Below are positions 1 to 9,705 of a stretch of DNA of 11,774 bases, piece after piece. The DNA is from Spirogloea muscicola. Lineage: Eukaryota; Streptophyta; Zygnematophyceae; Spirogloeales; Spirogloeaceae. The position numbers and the translations under genes were made by a program. The DNA lies in contig WELB01000014.1 of NCBI GenBank assembly GCA_009602725.1, forward strand, positions 848,756 to 860,529, given 5' to 3'. Every line of letters starts with the position of its first letter. Within the stretch, counting starts at the first letter, position 1. The notes beneath the pieces were generated by a model. It saw only the letters and a list, made by a program, of their open reading frames with translations, ran no database searches and had not been told where the DNA came from.

Positions 1-736
1 GTGTGGGAAGGGATGCCTGCAGGGAGGATGAAGGTGAGGGGAAGGATGGGTGTTGAATCAGGGAAGCCAGGGTTTGCCGGAGGGAGGTGTCGAACTCCTT
101 GTACAGCTCGCCCACCATGTCCGTTGGGGCGACTGTCCGCTGCAGGTAGCCAGCTCGTTGACCGATGCAGCGAGTAAGGATGGCCAGCGCCAGCTGCGGA
201 TCTCCGAGGAGGGGAAGGGAGGGAAGGGGGGCAAGGTGTTGCTGCAGGCGTTCACGCAAGTCCTCCGCAATGTGGGATGGTGTGCCAAGGGGAACTTTGA
301 GAACAGCCAGCCCATTGGCAGGGGTCTGGCAGCCTGGTGGGAGCTGGAGGTTGGTGGGGAGGGGGCGTGGTGACCATGCCACGTTCTTGGTGGGGCAGAC
401 CCGCAGGCCCATTGTGCTCAGTTCGTGTACGAGCAAGGGATAAGCCGCCATGACTTCTGACGGTGGGCCGACGATATGTGTGTCGTCTGCATAGGAGGGG
501 AAGAGGAGGTTCGGGTGCAGGCTTTGGGTGCGCCGTAGTGCTCGGGAATGTGCCAAGGCGAAAAGTATGGGGCTGAGGGGATCTCCCTGGCGTGTGCCAG
601 TTGTGGACCATAAGGTCGTCCAAGACTCCTCCGAACGCCACAGCAGCCGCCCTGGCCGGCCATAGGCCATGAGGAAATAGGGGATTAAGGAGGGGAAGTG
701 ATCACGCAGCTCCTCCATGATGGCGTTGCGCTCCAC
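1..736 (-). mobile_element. Non-LTR (LINE-type) retrotransposon reverse transcriptase, 5'-truncated, 3' end outside window
   Basis: The minus strand is open in one frame from 766 to the window edge (about 255 codons, no stop), and the protein becomes RT-like from about 736. It shows the LINE-type motif GTRQGDPLSPILFALA (about 551-598) and the catalytic box YADD (482-493), which carries the two metal-binding aspartates. The part before them (EELRDHFPSLIPYFLMAYG) matches the fingers/palm entry of LINE reverse transcriptases; the part after reads as thumb/connection. The enzyme copies element RNA into DNA at a nicked target site. Upstream of about 740 the frame loses similarity and meets a TGA at 767-769, so the N-terminal RT, any endonuclease domain and the element's 5' end are missing. 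5' truncation is typical of LINE insertion. The absence of any disabling change over about 735 nt suggests a fairly recent copy. Element clade unassigned; the 3' end cannot be seen. Confidence 0.85.
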
Positions 737-1297
737 AGTGAGAGGAGGCGCACAGTGCGCATGCAATCAAAGGGTGGCCAATTCAACCCAAAACATTGTT
801 CAGGCAAAAGCTGGTGCCAAAAGTGGGACAACATGGAAGCGAAGCCCTATGCTAAGGAGGCTGAGTAACAGTGTGACGTTAGTACCCACGGGTGAGCCCA
901 TACAAGTCTGATAGGTCAAGTTGGGGAGCCGAAAAGGGAAAGAAAATAACAAATAACAAAGACAAAGTTCGAAGGGGCCAGAGAAGCCCATAGGAGACGA
1001 ACAAGGTACCACAGCGGAAAGGGCCAAGCAGGCGCTGCGGCGGCCAGAGCGCTCCGAGGCTAAACTACAGTACCGGCGGCCGCCCGCCGCTGCGGGCCCC
1101 GCGGCGAGAGCGTGGCACGTTGTAGGACGAGCTACGGCACGGTCGTGCGCGACGGCGGCATGCCGCTGGTGCTTGCCGGCAACGACTCCCCCCGCTGCAA
1201 TCATCGTGGAGCGCGCCTGCTTTAGCTTTAGGGCTTCAGGCATTTAGGGTCAGTGTTTAGGTGAGGATACAAAGAAGGGCTCGCCCACTGAGGAGAG
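737..1297. other. Intergenic stretch with GC-rich island, no gene recognised
   Basis: This stretch flanks the truncated end of the reverse transcriptase. About 1030-1225 is a strongly GC-rich island with CG-rich runs, set in much more AT-rich DNA. A 147-codon frame on the minus strand (800-1243) crosses it, but its product is low-complexity Ala/Arg-rich and I recognise no domain. A plus-strand frame over the island also stays open for several dozen codons, as expected of GC-rich DNA. At 1224-1258 there are several TTTAGG/TTTAGGG-like motifs on the plus strand. The island resembles the GC-rich first exons of the two host genes in this window, so it could be the 5' end of another gene, but no start, signal or homology supports this. 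Confidence 0.4.
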
Positions 1298-1348
1298 GGG
1301 CTGGAAAAAGCCAGCCCACAATTTAGGCAAAGCTTGCGGGCTTTGCCT
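1298..1348. repeat. Two adjacent inverted repeats (hairpins)
   Basis: The first hairpin has 7-bp arms GGGCTGG (1298-1304) and CCAGCCC (1311-1317) around a 6-nt A-rich loop. The second has 9-bp arms AGGCAAAGC (1325-1333) and GCTTTGCCT (1340-1348) around a 6-nt loop. Both arm pairs are perfect and only 7 nt separate the two stems. Function is unknown. In a eukaryote they are not intrinsic terminators; they could be foldback remnants of a small mobile element or RNA structure. Confidence 0.6.
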
Positions 1349-3352
1349 GCAACTGTACTACCCCGGCGTCCCACCGAGCAAGCCGGACCAGGGCCTCCTC
1401 AAGTGAGCCAGTGCTCATCCGAAGCTCGGGCGGCCGGGTTGGGGCCAACAGCCGCTTGAGCTTGAGAGGCTCAAGTGGCATCGAGTCATCGTTTGCGGTG
1501 TCAGCGTGGCAGCCGCCAAGATTGCCGTCGTATGCCTTGCTCTTAAGGCCGCGCTCGGGCACGCCAAATGTCGAGGATGGAAGCCAACAGACCAATGCTT
1601 GGCTCGTCAGCTTTCTTGTGCTAGAGCAATGCTAGCTTTGCCAAGCTAGTGGCTAGTTGAGTTGCTGATCGGCCTGCTTAACAGGACAATAACAGCACTT
1701 CTAACGAATAAGTTCATGACCTCGCTATAAACAGCAAGATTGACCAAGTGGGAACAAATTGCTGGCCTTCTTCAGCTGATGGCACCATCCTTGGTACTTA
1801 CGAGGTTGCGGCAGAGAACATCGCTGAACTTAATCATGCAGGGGTCTTATAGGGGATTTTAAAGGAGACCAGTCTGTATATCAGCGCTTCGTGGTTCATA
1901 TTGACAGGCCAACAGAAAAGTGACGGTCATGTGGACAAGTAGCGCTACAGGTCACCCCGGCTACGGTCGTGCTGCCAAAGTACCTGCAGCAGTCATTAAT
2001 TGGAGAAGCCGACACCCTTGATGCCAAACGCAATCTCGAAGTTGTCCTATATGAGGAGGCGTCAGGCTTAAGCATCTACCTGCTGTGCTTCTAACATAAC
2101 GAGCATATCTCTCTCCTAGCCTCCTGCATTTACATGCCAATGCTGCAAGAAAATCAGCAGCCACTATCACGATTCCTGTACAATATAGATATTTCTCTGC
2201 TGCTAGTGAACCTAGCCTTGGACCCTGCGCGCAAGCACCTCCAGTCTCCATTGCAGGCAAAGTCAGAGGCATCCACACGTGTAAGCAACGTAAAAGACTG
2301 GAGCAGACGCCACAGTAGTCAAGGGCTTCCTTAGCAACGCGATGCTGGGAAAAAATGGTAAGTGCTTCAGCACGGCAACTGTGCAACATGGTGGAGCGGA
2401 GGTTGACGCCCCCTCACGCATTCAAGGAGCTACAGAAGAGGGGGCCATGTGGGGCCACAGACGCTGCTAGTGTTTATAAAACGTGGCCTGGGTTTCTAAG
2501 GCCCAATGCTTCAGACAGCATGTCCACCTCCTGCTTCTCACACTGCTGAGGTATGTAGCATCCAAGAAATCCATTCAACTTCTTCTCAGCCAAAGCTTTG
2601 CCAATTGCGTTCGACTTGAAGCACAGTCATCACCGTGCGGAGCAGGTCTAAAAATCACTAAGTTGGACGACAATGTACACTAGTTGGCAACCTGTGCTGA
2701 ACCAGAGCGTGACATGCACTGTACCTAACTTGTACTTGCATGTGTTCCCGCACAACAGCCCTGCTGGACTAAGTGGCGGAGATCAAGGGAAGGGCACATT
2801 GGCGCACCCTACAGAAGCTCTCCACATTCAGAGTGTCGATGTGATTATGTATGGAAGTACTTTGAGCGTTCTTTTCCTACTCTGTCCAGTTGGTAGACTC
2901 CCGGACAAGAGTAGCATCACTTTGAGATGCACCTTATATGTTGACATATATGTAAAACACCACTCCAGATGCACAACAAGTTAGCCTGCAGTCCCTCTGC
3001 AGCAGTCTGGGGTGTTCTACCATCATGCTGTACGGGCTCTGATCTTCGTCAGTAGCACAAGCTGTACTTTGCATGCACATCAGTTTGATGCAGTCCTATA
3101 TTGAGCACTTTCTTCTTAGATGCTGCTTGCCCACTCGTAGTATACGTTGCAGCTACATTGCACAAGCTTCCCAATGATCTTACACAACCATTAGCACACA
3201 AGTCAGATGCACAGCTGGGGGTTGGGAAATCATCAGCAAAGCTGGGCAGCAGGTTTATGCAACACGTAAATGTTCACAAAACCCTTGACAATGAGCTAAG
3301 AATCACTGACCAAATCTGTGTGCCTCATGCAAGCTTGTCAGCATGTGAATCT
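1349..3352. other. Two-kilobase stretch without a recognised gene (downstream of the transporter)
   Basis: No gene can be defended here. The longest minus-strand frames are 1323-1595 (90 codons) and 1961-2389 (142 codons); neither shows a domain, signal or splice context that I recognise. On the plus strand, three short protein-like pieces lie in series at about 1711-1847, 1850-1925 and 1940-2093, broken by stops and a frame change; they may be remnants of one coding sequence, identity unknown. A TATAAA-like string lies at about 2475-2480 with no gene placed behind it. The part just below 3353 must contain the transporter's 3' UTR. On the minus strand no AATAAA was noticed there, and a TGTAA string lies at 3180-3184. 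Confidence 0.4.
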
Positions 3353-6300
3353 TCAACTGGCCATCTCAAATGACTTCTCAATATCCTCCAAGGACCTCCC
3401 CTTGGTCTCCACAATGTAGTGAGAGACGAAAAAAGTAGCAGCAAAAGAGACCTCAGCAAAGAAAAAGTAGACACTGCTGACACCATATCTCCTTACTACA
3501 TTCAAGAAGGAGAGCCCAATCCCGAAGTTGATAACCTGCACAATGACCAGCTTCACTCTTCATCAGCGATAGTGGGCTGACATCATGTCATTAGACGTGT
3601 GCACGCACTACGAATGTAACACTTCATACTCCTAAACAACAGAGTCCTGTAAGAGCAAATCACTAGAAGGAGGGACAAGCAAGCAGCGCATATTGGTGAA
3701 GGTCTGTACCCAATGCACACCCAGGGCAACAGACATCGCCTTGGCACGAATGCGGGAGGGAAAAAGCTCAGGGAGGAGCAGCGCCGGGATTGGCCCTACG
3801 CCCAAGGAGAATGCAAGGACGTAGCTGCGCCCCCACCAAGCATTGCCTTGTCAGAAGACGAGCATATGCTGGACAATAGCAGCTGCTTGACACTTACATC
3901 TCAACTGTACATCGCAGTGGACAAGGTCCCACCTCCTCGATTTCACTCACGGCATCCAGCACCACAGCAACAACATAAGTGGGCCCTGAGACTCACGAGA
4001 TAGTTCCTGCCACAGCAAGAATGCTGGATGATGCTTCTAGCACCTTCCAGGACAAGGTCACTGCAAGCAAGACCATGGATAGTCCCTGCCAACATATCAG
4101 GTCAACAAGATGGCTGTCATTAAAGTATGACAAATGGGACCCGCTCTGAAGCATGACAATGCTATCAGTGCAGTCCACAGTCAGTGCAGAAGTCTTGGAG
4201 CTCACCATGCCTAAGAAGCTGTTAAAAAGTAATGTCTTCCTCCCATAACGATCAATCAGAACAGCTGCAATAGTAGTGCCTGCAAGTCAAGAAAACAACC
4301 AGTCCAATAAACTCAATAACACCTTGCATTGACAAGATCAGCTCTTACCATCAATGCACCTATGAGTCCATCAACAACCTGAGGAGACACCCTTCCACAA
4401 CGGCGAAACAACGCCAACGGCATGCAGAGCATTGAACTTCACTAATTCACTACAGGCGGGACACAAAGAAAGACCATATGCTCTCAAGTCCTTGCAACCT
4501 GCAAGCAGAGGAGCTGACCACTGCAGCAGCATACCATTGTATAATCGCTCAAAGGACATGCTTAACAAAATTGCATTTGCATCAGCTGCTTAAGCTAGCA
4601 TGCCTCCAGTAATAATAGCACGAAGTCGGGTGGTCTGACCATGCACTCCTTACCTACAACATTTGCAGCACCTACAAGAGCTGATGCGGCAGTATCGGAT
4701 GTAACACCAGCCTTACGAAAAACGTTCGATGAGAAATATATTACAGCATTGATGCCAGCAAATTGCTGGAAGATGAAGACAGCGCATCCAACAGCCACAA
4801 CTGCACGTGTGCAAAGAGCAGCAGCTCCATGTGGTTGGAGACACAGTGCTAGGTCCAAAAACAGACCAACGTAGACATGAGAGCAATAACAAGCTTGAGC
4901 AATGAAATGTCGAAGGACCTCAAGTGAAGGCTCTGACAGCAATCATTCTGTACTCCACTTGTGACCAATATGCAGTTGTCCAAGCCAGCTGCTGCGGCTA
5001 CTTCTTGCTGTCAGTGCACCAGTAATATCTACACTCGTTTCAAGAAGAAAGCTTGGGCTGCAAGGGGCAGCCACCTCATTGGCTTAATAGCAGGCCAGTG
5101 CAGTGGTCTGCAGTGGCGATACTGCAGAGCAAGCCAGCTGACTCTTTCTCGACAATTCTCCATCACCCACCTTTCCTATATTGGGGTCCAAAGAGGTCCA
5201 ATATATTGGCTTGTTCCTCGTCCTTATCCTTGCTCTGTGTGTTTGTTCTGGAGGGTTGTCGGCCTCCCCAAAGCTTCTCCGCCACGATTTCAGCCTCTTG
5301 CAGCCGCCCTTGCTGATGTGCAGGCAGAGATGCTTGTGATGAATGACAGTAATTTCTGCTTTCTGGTCAGGTCCCGGCTTCCTCGTCATCCTCATACTTG
5401 GGAACCAAAGCATTGTCATTCAGGAGTCACGCTGTAGTGGCATTAACAATGTGGTCTGCAATGGCCAAGCACGGACCTTCTCCAGCCAACGCGGGCTTTC
5501 AGGTGAGAACGCCATGCCCACTGCAAGCGCCACTGCAGGAATGCTGGCGACTGCAAACAAGGTCCGCCACCTGCCAACAAGGCTGTCCTTACCTAAGTAC
5601 TTTTCAAACACGGAGTCAAGCTCCTCTGCACAACTACATTGCAGCTGCCAATTGTCCTACCAAGAGGCGTTGGACGGAAGGGGAAGCCCAGCCAGGAGTG
5701 CACCCAGTATCCCAATGTTTATTGCGAGCTGCGTCATGGATCCCAGCCTGCCCCGGAGCTCTGTTGGAGCAACCTGGAATGAGCAACCACGATAGCAATT
5801 TCCTCTGCTGAGTAGGTAAGCCCTTGGTAGTTGCACTCTGCGATTGAGGCAAGGGCGCAATGCCTCACTATTGCATTCACCTCAGAGATGTAGAGAGGAA
5901 CAGTGCTAGAGATCAGGCCAACTCCGACGCCCACAACTGCACGACCCACCAGCATCAACCTCAAAGAAGTTGCGCTAGCGCTGCTCGACAGACCACAATT
6001 GATGGCACTCCAGGTCAGTATTTGTCCTTGTCATCAGCAGTATTTAGTGCATGCTGTGTGAGCTAATAAGGAGCAGCCACTGTGGAGCCAGAATGATATG
6101 AGCAGCCTTTCACCGACAGCGAGGGGCCTTCACTGAGCAGCTAAAGGCTCACAGAACCTCTGTTTGAATGTTAACACTCGTTGCTGCTTGTGCTCAAGAT
6201 GGCATGGCTACCTGGTTAGGAGGACAGACAGCTTGCTAGCACACAGTGGAGTCACCTGAGGAGGGTCCCAATTGTTAGTGGAATGGCATTAAGCTGGAAT

Positions 6301-7256
6301 GTCCTTGTCCTTCCCAGCCGGTCGGCGAGCCCGCCGCCTGTCAGCGACCCAATGGCAGCCCCAACTAGGGTGATGCTGACCACCCAGCCTGCCAGCAGTC
6401 CGAGCGCCTGCCCTCAGTTGACTGACAGTCAAGCACCAAGATCAAGTCATGGCACACCGTGTGAGGAGGTCTAGTGAAGGAGTCTGCAATGTGGCAGGAG
6501 CATTACTGTCTAAGCTCAGACGATCACTTCGATTGGAGGGTGCAAGCGCAGTGCTGGACAAGGTGGCTGGTTTTCCATAGCCTTTGCACCTGCCGTCACG
6601 CCCTCTGGCAAGAAGCCCAGGTCCCGTGCAATGTACTCCAGGGCTCCATTGACGACCCTGGCAGATGGGAGGCCTGAGCTTAATGACAAGGTACTCCCTG
6701 ACTTTGATGCACAATGCTTGGAGCTTGACATATCCCAAACCTCCCATCCATTTAGTCCAGACTGGAGCTCCATGGCCATTGGATCGTCAATGATCCTCGC
6801 CGCAACACAAGTGGCTCATGAGCACAAGCGTGCTGAGAGGTGCCTGGCATTGCGACTGAAGCTTCCGTTTCTCATGGAGACTTTCGCACGCCGTTGCAGT
6901 AGTAATGCGAGGTGACTAGTACGATGGCCTCGGGATAGACGAGCACCTGCTGTAGCCACTTGCACTGCTCTGAGGCCACGGCCCTGGACGCGACTGCTGT
7001 GAGAGAAGCGAAAGTGGCCTGCCCAACGGGGGGAAGGAGACGGGGAATGGTGGATATTGCTCAACGTCGAGCTTGCTAACCCGAGGTGGTAGCCAAAGAG
7101 CAGGGCGCCGAGGCAGGCCACCGCGACCGCGCGCGGGAATGACGGTGCGCTCGTCGCAGCCCCGTCATGCGGCAGCGCAGCCTGGCCGCCACCGCCGCCG
7201 GCGAGCGCCACGGCCNCGCCGCCCGGCCCGGCTGCCACGCCGAGCGGGCGCGGCAT
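3353..7256 (-). CDS. pGlcT: Plastidic glucose transporter-like MFS sugar porter, 12 exons, 477 residues
   Basis: Exons (minus strand): 7256-7081, 6657-6590, 6388-6256, 5980-5881, 5773-5661, 5570-5477, 5312-5171, 4800-4654, 4279-4206, 4085-3997, 3824-3710, 3535-3353 (TGA). All 11 introns are GT-AG, 90-423 nt, and every phase joins. Sugar-porter signatures appear in order: FGYHLGVVNGALEY at helix 1, DRLGR (about 104-108), PESPRWL (220-226), QQFAGINAVIYF (287-298), DRYGRK (334-339), PIPALLLPE (390-398) and VETKG (459-463). The family has 12 membrane helices and moves hexose with or without protons. The helix-1 signature and exon wording match plant pGlcT, which exports glucose from starch breakdown across the inner plastid envelope. 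The chosen ATG (7256) is the first in its frame after an upstream TGA, and leaves only about 38 Gly/Ala/Pro-rich residues before helix 1. That is shorter than the usual pGlcT transit region, so a further 5' exon or another membrane location is possible. N at 7216 leaves residue 14 undefined. Confidence 0.93.
7216..7216. other. Ambiguous base (N) in transporter exon 1
   Basis: A single N sits in a very GC-rich part of exon 1. The affected codon reads G-N-G on the minus strand, so residue 14 is Ala, Glu, Gly or Val. It does not alter the frame unless it hides an indel. Confidence 0.95.
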
Positions 7257-8041
7257 CCGCGCCGGCGCCGGGACTCGATAGCCGGGCGGCGGCGGGCTGC
7301 ATGTCGGCGGGGGAGGCTGGCCAGACGAGTGTGGGGGAGCTGAAACAGTCGGTACTTCGTGGAGGAGCTGTTGAGGCTGGCTTCCACTGGCGCTCGTTCA
7401 CTATTACTATCATCAGCAGCCGCAGTCTCTTTGAGTTTCAGCTATTCGAGGGCTTATCTACATGCAGAAATGTGCACTAAGACAGTAAGCCAGAAGTTGC
7501 CAGTACCTCCTGTAGCCATTGTAACATGTAAAGCTGTATCCTCTCTGTTTCTGGGCTGGCCTTCACAGCCCTCGCTTCCTTTCAAAGTGCACATCTATTT
7601 CTCTGGCGCCGCTCTCTAGCTCTAGCTGCCGCCTCTGGCTGTCGGCAAATAGAAATTGCTCGCCCACAGAGAAGAACTGCAAAGGAACTGCTCTCCAGCT
7701 GCTAGTCTTTTTACTTGCGGCTGCTAATTAGGGTTACCAAGGGACCATCTTCGTGGTACTTGCATAGGCCGTGTATTTGGAGCATTCGGGCCCCTTCGCA
7801 CTTGGTTTGTACATTCCGGGCTAGCCCTCTACAGCCCTCGCCCCCTTTGGAAGAGCTTACCTCAGGCTACTATTCATACCAAGTTGCGGCTATTGAACTT
7901 GGTCTTAATCAGCATCCATCAGCGAGGGTCAGTTCTTCTCCTGATCAGTTTGCTCCTTCTGACTGCACACATTGTGTCCGCGTCTTTGGGCTGGCCTTGT
8001 TACGCAGCCGATTCGTTCTGTGGAAGGGGCTCATCTAGCTC
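7257..8041. promoter_or_regulatory. Upstream region of the transporter gene (5' leader and presumed promoter)
   Basis: This lies directly 5' of the transporter start on the minus strand. The first 100-150 nt are GC-rich and open in the transporter frame back to an in-frame TGA, without another ATG, so they read as 5' leader. Further out the sequence is pyrimidine-rich on the plus strand. An AACCCTAA string, close to the plant telo-box, lies on the minus strand at about 7727-7735. No convincing TATA box was found. A diverged short repeat occurs at 7553-7587 and 7818-7853. I assign promoter function by position only. Confidence 0.35.
7553..7853. repeat. Diverged direct repeat, two copies (7553-7587 and 7818-7853)
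   Basis: Both copies share the order GGGCTxGCC, then ACAGCCCTCG (identical in both), then CxxCCTTT..AAG, about four positions in five alike over 35-36 nt. A third weaker match, beginning GGGCTGGCC, lies near 7988-8036. They sit upstream of the transporter gene. They may be pieces of a dispersed element or diverged tandem units; no target duplications or terminal repeats were seen. Confidence 0.45.
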
Positions 8042-8092
8042 CTTTAGCTCCTTCTAAGAGCTTTAGCTTTTTTCTTTAGCTCCTTCCAAGAG
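8042..8092. repeat. Short direct repeat, 19-nt unit, 18/19 identical
   Basis: The unit CTTTAGCTCCTTCTAAGAG (8042-8060) recurs at 8074-8092 with a single T-to-C change, 32 nt apart, and a partial copy (CTTTAGC) lies between them. The track is pyrimidine-rich. It looks like simple-sequence expansion. Confidence 0.7.
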
Positions 8093-9496
8093 TTCTTCTC
8101 TGCAGGGGCATGAAATCGAAGGTACCTTGCTTGAAGTAGCTCGTTGATGCTGTTAAAAGGTCAATCATCATGCAGCCTTAGGAGTTGTGATTTCAAATTA
8201 TGTCATTGCTGGGCTTGAAGAAGCGAAGGAAGGCGAAGTGCCTTCCTGCCCTGCAGGAGCATAGCATGTCTCAGAGGAGCGTTCTGTGTACCATCGGCTT
8301 GACGAAGCTGTGAGATCACAAGCAACTGCAAGGTGGTGTAGACAACTTTGCACCCCATCTCACGGTCCAGTGCCTCATGCCTCTCGCAGACTGTCCAACT
8401 CCATGCATTATGAGCGCCAAGGGGCCCGCCAGTCAATGAGATCGTACTTTCATCTTGTCCGTGACCTTATTGAAGCAGTGAAGCTGACTGGATCTAGCAG
8501 CTTGGCTGACAGTGTTGTCGAACTGATCCAGGTGATTATTGCAATTTCACCTTCTAGTTGAATAAGCTCCAAAAGGGAGAATTGATTATCTAATTATCAC
8601 GCCTCTTCCATATAGCCCAGCTATTCCTAGCCTGTGAGGTCCATCTTACTTGGAGCGAGCACTCTCACACAGGCATAGCTGATATGATCCATCTCATTCT
8701 TGTGAGTTGATGGCTTGCAAGGACCTTATGGTTGTATAAGTTCCTCAGTGCAGCCCATGTCCTAGACATACTATGAGGTGTATGGCTTGAAATGTCAAGG
8801 AGACTAGGGAAGCCCCTCGTGGTGGAAGCTCCATTGCATTGCCCTTGCACTTGTTGAGGGGACAAGTCACCACCTGGCCAGGTAGAAGAAAGGGTAAAAG
8901 CCAAAGCTTGGCAGGCCGCTCTCTTTACTGGCTGCCGGTTTTTGGTGTAGGCGCACAACCATTTGGAAGAGGATGCCGTTTCGGTAGTAAGGGGCATGTC
9001 TTCAGTGAGCAGCCTCAAGGTGTTGCTTCTGCAATCAGACACTCTTTTTTGTGGCAACTGGGTCAATCCTGCAGCTAACTTACTTAGCTGGTGATTCATT
9101 GCACTATGTCTGCTATTGACTTGTCAAAATGCATATACCTGACAGCCCTTCAACACTGCATTGAGATTAGAGGATGAAGACCACTCTTGGGTGGGCTTGA
9201 GTCTTGCAGCTGTGCTGCGCCGCTGAAGGCAACAACAAACAAGAATCCTTGCTTTATTGTACACACTGTACAGAGTGGTTTCAAATTTGTACTCCAGGCC
9301 CTTCTCACTACCAGCTGGCTGCCTGTGCTTGATTTTTAAACTGTGGCATTTCCAGTAGTCGGCCTTTGCGGTGCCTTGACCAGGATAAATATGTGCAGGA
9401 TACAGCAGGCACTGCTGACCAGGCCAAGTCAGGCATGCGGACCTGCTGGTCAACTCCCTAATAGTGAGTGCAGGTACGACTGGGCCCAAGTCAGAT

Positions 9497-9515
9497 GGCC
9501 GAGAGGATCTCGGCC
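9497..9515. repeat. Perfect hairpin, 8-bp arms with 3-nt loop
   Basis: GGCCGAGA (9497-9504), loop GGA, then TCTCGGCC (9508-9515). The arms are fully complementary. It lies in a GC-richer block of intergenic DNA with no terminator or gene attached; its role is unknown. Confidence 0.7.
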
Positions 9516-9681
9516 ACCACACCGGTCGCTCTTGCCCATCATGGGCGAGCAAGTGTGTCTGCTCAAGCCCTGGGACTACAGGCAAGATGCTAACGCCAAC
9601 AGCGGCGACCAAGTCTCCCCCTTGCTGGGCAGCAGTAGAGGAAGGAGGCAGCTGGGCTTTGCAAAGCCAGACAGCATCTTG

Positions 9682-9705
9682 ACACGCGCGCGCATGCATG
9701 TGCAC
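9682..9705. repeat. 24-bp alternating purine-pyrimidine tract
   Basis: Every position alternates purine and pyrimidine over 24 bp, made of AC, GC, AT and GT steps with a central CGCGCGCG core. Such tracts, especially with CG steps, can adopt left-handed Z-DNA under negative supercoiling; this is family knowledge, not shown here. It may also simply be an interrupted dinucleotide microsatellite. Confidence 0.75.

Noticed and set aside
960-1000. Possible tRNA B box (GTTCGAA...)
   Set aside because: The expected final C is absent and no A box or cloverleaf can be drawn around it.
1298-1348. Intrinsic (Rho-independent) terminators
   Set aside because: The hairpins lack a T-run and the window is eukaryotic nuclear DNA.
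1961-2389. Minus-strand frame of 142 codons
   Set aside because: No recognisable motif, high Cys/Leu content, and the opposite strand has equally plausible short frames.
2475-2480. TATAAA string as a promoter
   Set aside because: No supported gene or conserved element lies at the expected distance downstream on either strand.
5053-5437. Several plus-strand frames of 87-158 codons across the transporter locus
   Set aside because: They cross well-supported minus-strand exons and introns and show no protein features.
9343-9620. Resemblance to a primate Alu (phrase similar to GGGACTACAGGC)
   Set aside because: Only a short phrase matches; there is no two-arm structure, A-rich linker or pol III B box, and the genes are from the green lineage.
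9124-9705. Minus-strand frame of 193 codons
   Set aside because: No domain, odd composition, no splice context or neighbour support; it contains the hairpin and lies next to the alternating tract, which suggests non-coding DNA.
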